NCBI GenBank assembly: GCA_015227615.1
Contig: JAALGZ010000016.1
Location: forward strand, 310,001-374,000
Direction: 5' to 3'
Length of the DNA: 64,000 nt
From: Labyrinthula sp. Ha
Taxonomy: Eukaryota > Sar > Bigyra > Labyrinthulida > Labyrinthulaceae
The notes under the pieces are model-generated. The model saw nothing but the letters and a program-made list of their open reading frames with translations. It was not told the DNA's origin and ran no database searches. Positions 60,572-64,000 of the stretch are shown one piece after another. Every line of letters begins with the position of its first letter. The first letter of the stretch is position 1. A program made the position numbers and the translations under genes.

Positions 60572-60669
60572 CGGTGTATGAAAAACTGGTAGTGCAAAAG
60601 AGAAAAATCGTCAGCAACTGATATCTTGAAGGGTCATGCGTCGTATCTATGTGAATTGATTCTAGGTAT

Positions 60670-61248
60670 TGTTTTGTTTATTCTGGTTGTAGATCTTCTT
60701 GAAAGGTCAGACCTTGTACTGTAGCTTTGCCTGTTGTTGTATAATTAAGATAAAATTAAAATATGCCTCCTCTACTGAGATAGCTTGTTGCAGATCTTAC
60801 CAGCCTACTCATATTGGTTTTTCAGCTAACTTTTCTTCGTCTTTAACTCTGTCCATTATCCATCTTACAAGCTCTTTATCAACTTAAAGATCCATGAGCC
60901 TCTCATGAAATATCCAGAATTGCATAATCAATTGAAATAACAGTCAGACCAACTGTTTCTATAAAGTCAAACTCATCAGTTAAATCAGTTTGAAACTTTT
61001 TTAGTTTAGGGATATGTTGAACTTCATCTCCATCATGCTTGGTGCTATTAACCTAAAATATACTTAGACGACTTAGGATCAAACTGAATATTAGCAAAAA
61101 GGTAAAATTTCCACTCTCCTAAAACGGGAGTTTGCATCTTTCGAATATTTTCGTTTTTGGAACAAATTTTTGTCGCTTTCGTCGGGTGTAAATTGGCAGG
61201 ACGTTTTTTTCTCCTTATAACGCGACCTGCAACAAATTCTGCTAACAC
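60670..61248 (-). pseudogene. Interrupted coding-like region, unrecognised
   Basis: A 66-codon open frame from an ATG at 61248 to a stop at 61048 is followed on the same strand by further protein-like stretches in other frames down to about 60.67 kb. The first part is basic (R-R-K-K-R-P) and then reads W-K-F-Y-L-F-A-N-I-Q-F-D-P-K. No intron of the local type joins them. Likely a decayed gene or element of unknown family. Confidence 0.3.
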
Positions 61249-61621
61249 TTAAAACATCTCAGTGCAGGAAATACCTCTAGCCTGGTTTAACTGAACTGAT
61301 TAAGTAGAGTTTTGTTTGCTTTCCTGGGTTATTTTAACTGGTATGACGTCGACCTTGAAGATTTTGTTTTCGTTCATGTTTTTAATTTCCTCCAAGTATG
61401 GATTGTGATTATTTGGTCAAATTTGTGTCTAACCAATAAAAATAAGCTCAATACGATACCTCGCAGTATAAAAAGCTCATCCTCCAAAAAATCAGAGTTT
61501 CTTGAAAACATATTTTCCGCAGCACTATTATTTTCATCACGGTAACACTAACAAAGTGGATAACACAGTGCTACATTACCACAATTATACTAAATACAAA
61601 TATTCGGAACAGGTGAACTCC

Positions 61622-62224
61622 ATGTTAGACGCATTTCTCCGAACATATCTCGATTTAACCCTAAACGGGATTGGCAAGAAAATTGCGAAGCTTGGAATAA
61701 CAGCCAACCAAGTTACCTCTACTGGTTTTTTCTTTTCTTGCCTCTCTTTTCTCTCTATAACTCAAGATCAACTCAATCTTTCTCTCCTATTCCTCTGTTT
61801 AAATCGCCTTTGCGACGGTTTAGATGGCGCAGTCGCAAGGGCAACAAAACTATCTGATTTTGGTGGCTTTTTGGACATTGTTTGTGACTTCTTAAGCTAC
61901 TCAGGAATACCTTTCGCTTTTGCGTTACGAGATTCTTCCCTTGCCTTTCCAATCGCTTTCTTAATTTTCAGCTTTGTCGGACCCATTTCTTCCTTTTTAG
62001 GTTACTCCATTTTGGCGGCAAAAAGAAACGTGACAACAACCCAAAGAGGAAAGAAAAGTTTTTATTACTTAGGCGGAATCACTGAAGGTTTTGAAACCGC
62101 TGTGCTCTTGATTAGCCTTCATCTGTTTCCAAGTCAGATCCCAATTTTTTGTTATATTTTTGGTATTTTGTGCTGGATCACAACTGTAGGAAGGGTTTAT
62201 TGCGCCTTCGTTGATTTTAGTTAA
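61622..62224 (+). CDS. CDP-alcohol phosphatidyltransferase, YnjF-like
   Basis: Single exon, 200 aa from the ATG at 61622; the frame is open back to an ATG at 61502, but the shorter start (MLDAFLR) aligns with the start of bacterial YnjF proteins (MLDRHL). The family signature DG-x2-AR-x7-G-x3-D-x3-D is complete (residues 68-89: D68 G69, A72 R73, G81, D85, D89). YnjF-like landmarks are LNRLCDGLDGAVAR, GGFLDIVCDF, a KSFYYLGGITEG loop and FGILCWITT. Four to five further hydrophobic segments give the usual six-helix membrane fold. Such enzymes transfer a phosphatidyl group from a CDP-diacylglycerol-type donor to an alcohol, or the reverse. The acceptor is not known for YnjF. The bacterial-type sequence suggests lateral or organellar origin. 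Its stop overlaps the CDK5RAP1-like coding end by 8 bp. Confidence 0.85.
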   Translation: MLDAFLRTYLDLTLNGIGKKIAKLGITANQVTSTGFFFSCLSFLSITQDQLNLSLLFLCLNRLCDGLDGAVARATKLSDFGGFLDIVCDFLSYSGIPFAFALRDSSLAFPIAFLIFSFVGPISSFLGYSILAAKRNVTTTQRGKKSFYYLGGITEGFETAVLLISLHLFPSQIPIFCYIFGILCWITTVGRVYCAFVDFS

Positions 62225-63827
62225 CTCGGTAGTAGTTAGCTATTCTTGTGATTTCTTGAGGGTCGCATTTTAAGGTCGATGCACTTGCTTCGCTAACTTG
62301 TACAACAACATAATCTCCAATTTGAATATCGCGTTTTTTATTCAAGTGCTTGTCTAAAACTTTCTGTTTTGGAACTATGCAGAATCTTAGTCCATTTGTT
62401 TTACCAACAAATTCGTTCTTTGAGCGTTTTGAGAACCCTTCAATTAAAACAACTTGTTCAGAACCAATAAGACTCTTAGATTTTTCTTCTGCGTTTTTTC
62501 TGTATGCTGAAATCAACTCTCCCAATCTTCGTTTTTTTATATCTTCTTTTACATCATCTTTAAATTTTCTAGCTGCATGAGTTTTTTCTCTTTCGCTGTA
62601 CGCAAACAAAAATGCTTGTGCGTAATCAACTTGATTCAAAATATCTAAAGTTTCATGATGATCTTTTTCCGTTTCTCCACAAAAACCAGATATAAAATCC
62701 GATGAAAATTCGACGTTTTCTATTTTTTCTATCATCTTTGCGATTAAATTCAAATATGATTCTTTAGTATAATTTCGTCGCATTTTGTTTAAAATCTCAT
62801 TGCTTCCAGTTTGAACTGGAATATGAATTGCGTTACAAATATTATGATTCCTTTGAATTACATCTAAAACATCTAAATTAAAGTCCTTAGGATGTGGAGA
62901 AGTAAATCTTACTCGCATTTCAGGGTCAACTCTTGCTACAGATTCAAGTAAGTCACTAAATCTAAACCCTTCCCCTCTTCTTTGTTTTGAATTGAACATA
63001 TCTTGAAAACCTTCTGCAATTTCATAAGAATCTTCTCCTGTTTGTTTTCCATTTTTATAAAAATAAGAATTTACATTTTGACCTAAAAGAGTAACTTCTT
63101 TAAATCCTTTCTCACTCAAATCTCTAACTTCCTCCAATATTGACTCTGGGTGTCTTGATCTTTCTCTTCCCCTTGTAAATGGTACAACACAGTATGAACA
63201 CATATTATTACACCCTCGCATAATGCTCACAAATCCTTTTACACCATTCTTATCACTCCTCAATGGTATAATATCTTCATAAGTTTCCGTTAAACTTAAT
63301 TTAACACGAATTAAATCCTCATTCGAAACATTTTGAAGGGATAGAAGACGAGGAATTTCTCTGTATTCATCAGGACCAACAACTAAATCTGCTAACTTAT
63401 GTTCATTTAATAATTTTTCTTTCATTCTTTCAGCCATGCATCCGAGAACCCCAACAATCGCGTTTGATTGAGTCTTCAGAGTTCTTAATCGTTGCAAAGC
63501 CTTTTCTTCAGCGTGATCTCTTATTGCACATGTGTTGATTAGAACAACGTCAGCAGAAAGAAGTGATAAGGATTGCGTGTAGTTGCTTTTATGGAGGATT
63601 GAGGATACGATTTCAGAGTCGGCAAAGTTCATTTGGCAGCCAAGTGTTTCGATGAAGAAAGTTTTGCCATTTGGAAAAACTGGGGAGACATTTTGGGGCT
63701 TTGTAGGGTTTTGAAAAAAGGACTTTAGCGTATTCTCTGAGATATCAGGAAATTTCCTACGACGCTTTATTGTCCGCGTTGAAAAGCGGTTGATTATTAT
63801 TCTTTTCGAGGATATGAAAATGTTCAT
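62217..63827 (-). CDS. CDK5RAP1: tRNA methylthiotransferase, CDK5RAP1/MiaB family, probably mitochondrial
   Basis: Intronless, 536 aa from the ATG at 63827. The frame is open to an ATG at 63866, but the shorter start begins a typical mitochondrial leader (MNIFISSKRIIINRF..RTIKRRRKF). Domains in order: UPF0004/MTTase N-domain with cluster cysteines Cys64 (LGCQMN), Cys100 (NTCAIRD) and Cys130 (LGCMAER); radical-SAM C-x3-C-x2-C at Cys206, 210 and 213 (RGCNNMCSYC); SPHPKDF; IPVQTGSN; SDFISGFCGETEKDH; and a C-terminal TRAM domain (about 425-525). The family adds a 2-methylthio group to N6-isopentenyladenosine-37 of tRNAs. The CDK5RAP1-type R-V-D-P-E-M-R-V-R-F-T-S-P-H-P and L-I-E-G-F-S-K-R-S segments favour this over bacterial MiaB or CDKAL1. 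Convergent with the phosphatidyltransferase gene. Confidence 0.93.
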   Translation of the reverse strand: MNIFISSKRIIINRFSTRTIKRRRKFPDISENTLKSFFQNPTKPQNVSPVFPNGKTFFIETLGCQMNFADSEIVSSILHKSNYTQSLSLLSADVVLINTCAIRDHAEEKALQRLRTLKTQSNAIVGVLGCMAERMKEKLLNEHKLADLVVGPDEYREIPRLLSLQNVSNEDLIRVKLSLTETYEDIIPLRSDKNGVKGFVSIMRGCNNMCSYCVVPFTRGRERSRHPESILEEVRDLSEKGFKEVTLLGQNVNSYFYKNGKQTGEDSYEIAEGFQDMFNSKQRRGEGFRFSDLLESVARVDPEMRVRFTSPHPKDFNLDVLDVIQRNHNICNAIHIPVQTGSNEILNKMRRNYTKESYLNLIAKMIEKIENVEFSSDFISGFCGETEKDHHETLDILNQVDYAQAFLFAYSEREKTHAARKFKDDVKEDIKKRRLGELISAYRKNAEEKSKSLIGSEQVVLIEGFSKRSKNEFVGKTNGLRFCIVPKQKVLDKHLNKKRDIQIGDYVVVQVSEASASTLKCDPQEITRIANYYRVN

Positions 63828-63967
63828 GGCTTCACATGACAGGGTAATGCCATCTCCAGGTAACATATTTATCCACCCTGTGGTAATCTAACACTGTGAT
63901 TCTCCAAGTTTATTCGATTCATTAAACATACAAAACAAGAACTGAAACAAAATAACTTCTATTTAAC

Positions 63968-64000
63968 ATGTCTAGTGTAATTGAACGTCTCCCAACTGCA
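63968..64000 (+). CDS. Possible start of a gene cut by the window edge
   Basis: An ATG at 63968 after an A/T-rich leader opens a frame reading M-S-S-V-I-E-R-L-P-T-A to the end of the window. It would be divergent from the CDK5RAP1-like gene, with starts about 140 bp apart. Too short to identify. Confidence 0.3.
   Translation, partial: MSSVIERLPTA

Noticed and set aside
1-64000. CRISPR arrays, bacterial operons or riboswitches
   Set aside because: The window is eukaryotic (spliceosomal introns, GINS, PP2A-A, LINEs) and no regularly spaced repeat array was seen.

Overview
This is a eukaryotic nuclear window, AT-rich, from an organism with the standard genetic code: TAA, TGA and TAG all end recognisable genes. 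Every intron-bearing gene has very small GT..AG introns, about 26 to 33 bp. Introns this small are known from dicyemid animals, some ciliates and Blastocystis, but I cannot place the organism from sequence alone. A peroxisomal signal on one enzyme, a mitochondrial-type leader on another, and GINS and PP2A subunits show an ordinary eukaryote with peroxisomes and mitochondria.

Layout. At 1.5-8.1 kb lie a CRAL-TRIO (Sec14-like) protein gene, an ECHDC1-like ethylmalonyl-CoA decarboxylase gene and, convergent with the latter, a PP2C phosphatase gene. At 14.2-17.3 kb lie a small multi-pass membrane protein gene with an in-frame TGA and a second CRAL-TRIO paralogue. At 24-31.4 kb are two LINE elements on the minus strand: a heavily decayed one, then a younger one whose endonuclease is still open and whose 5' end lies 74 bp from the PP2A scaffold gene, head to head. 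At 31.5-35.5 kb is a tight cluster: PP2A A subunit, alpha-methylacyl-CoA racemase (C-terminal AKL) and, convergent 8 bp away, GINS subunit PSF3.

At 40-53 kb two large secreted or membrane-anchored tandem alpha/beta-hydrolase genes face away from each other. Their first 369 codons plus about 135 bp upstream form a nearly perfect 1242-bp inverted repeat, while the second halves have diverged to roughly half identity. In all four hydrolase domains the nucleophile serine is replaced (Asp, Asp, Gly, Asp), although the acid and histidine remain. A broken Ty1/copia-type fossil lies between them. At 59.6-61.3 kb are unrecognised coding fragments. At 61.6-63.9 kb a bacterial-looking YnjF-type CDP-alcohol phosphatidyltransferase gene overlaps tail to tail, by 8 bp of coding sequence, with a CDK5RAP1-type tRNA methylthiotransferase gene. 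Another gene may begin at the right edge.

Taken together, tightly packed gene pairs with touching 3' ends sit among long stretches (up to 6-7 kb) in which I see no gene. AMACR and ECHDC1 both serve branched acyl-CoA handling. PP2A and PP2C are both Ser/Thr phosphatase components. I see no operon-like logic linking the remaining genes.
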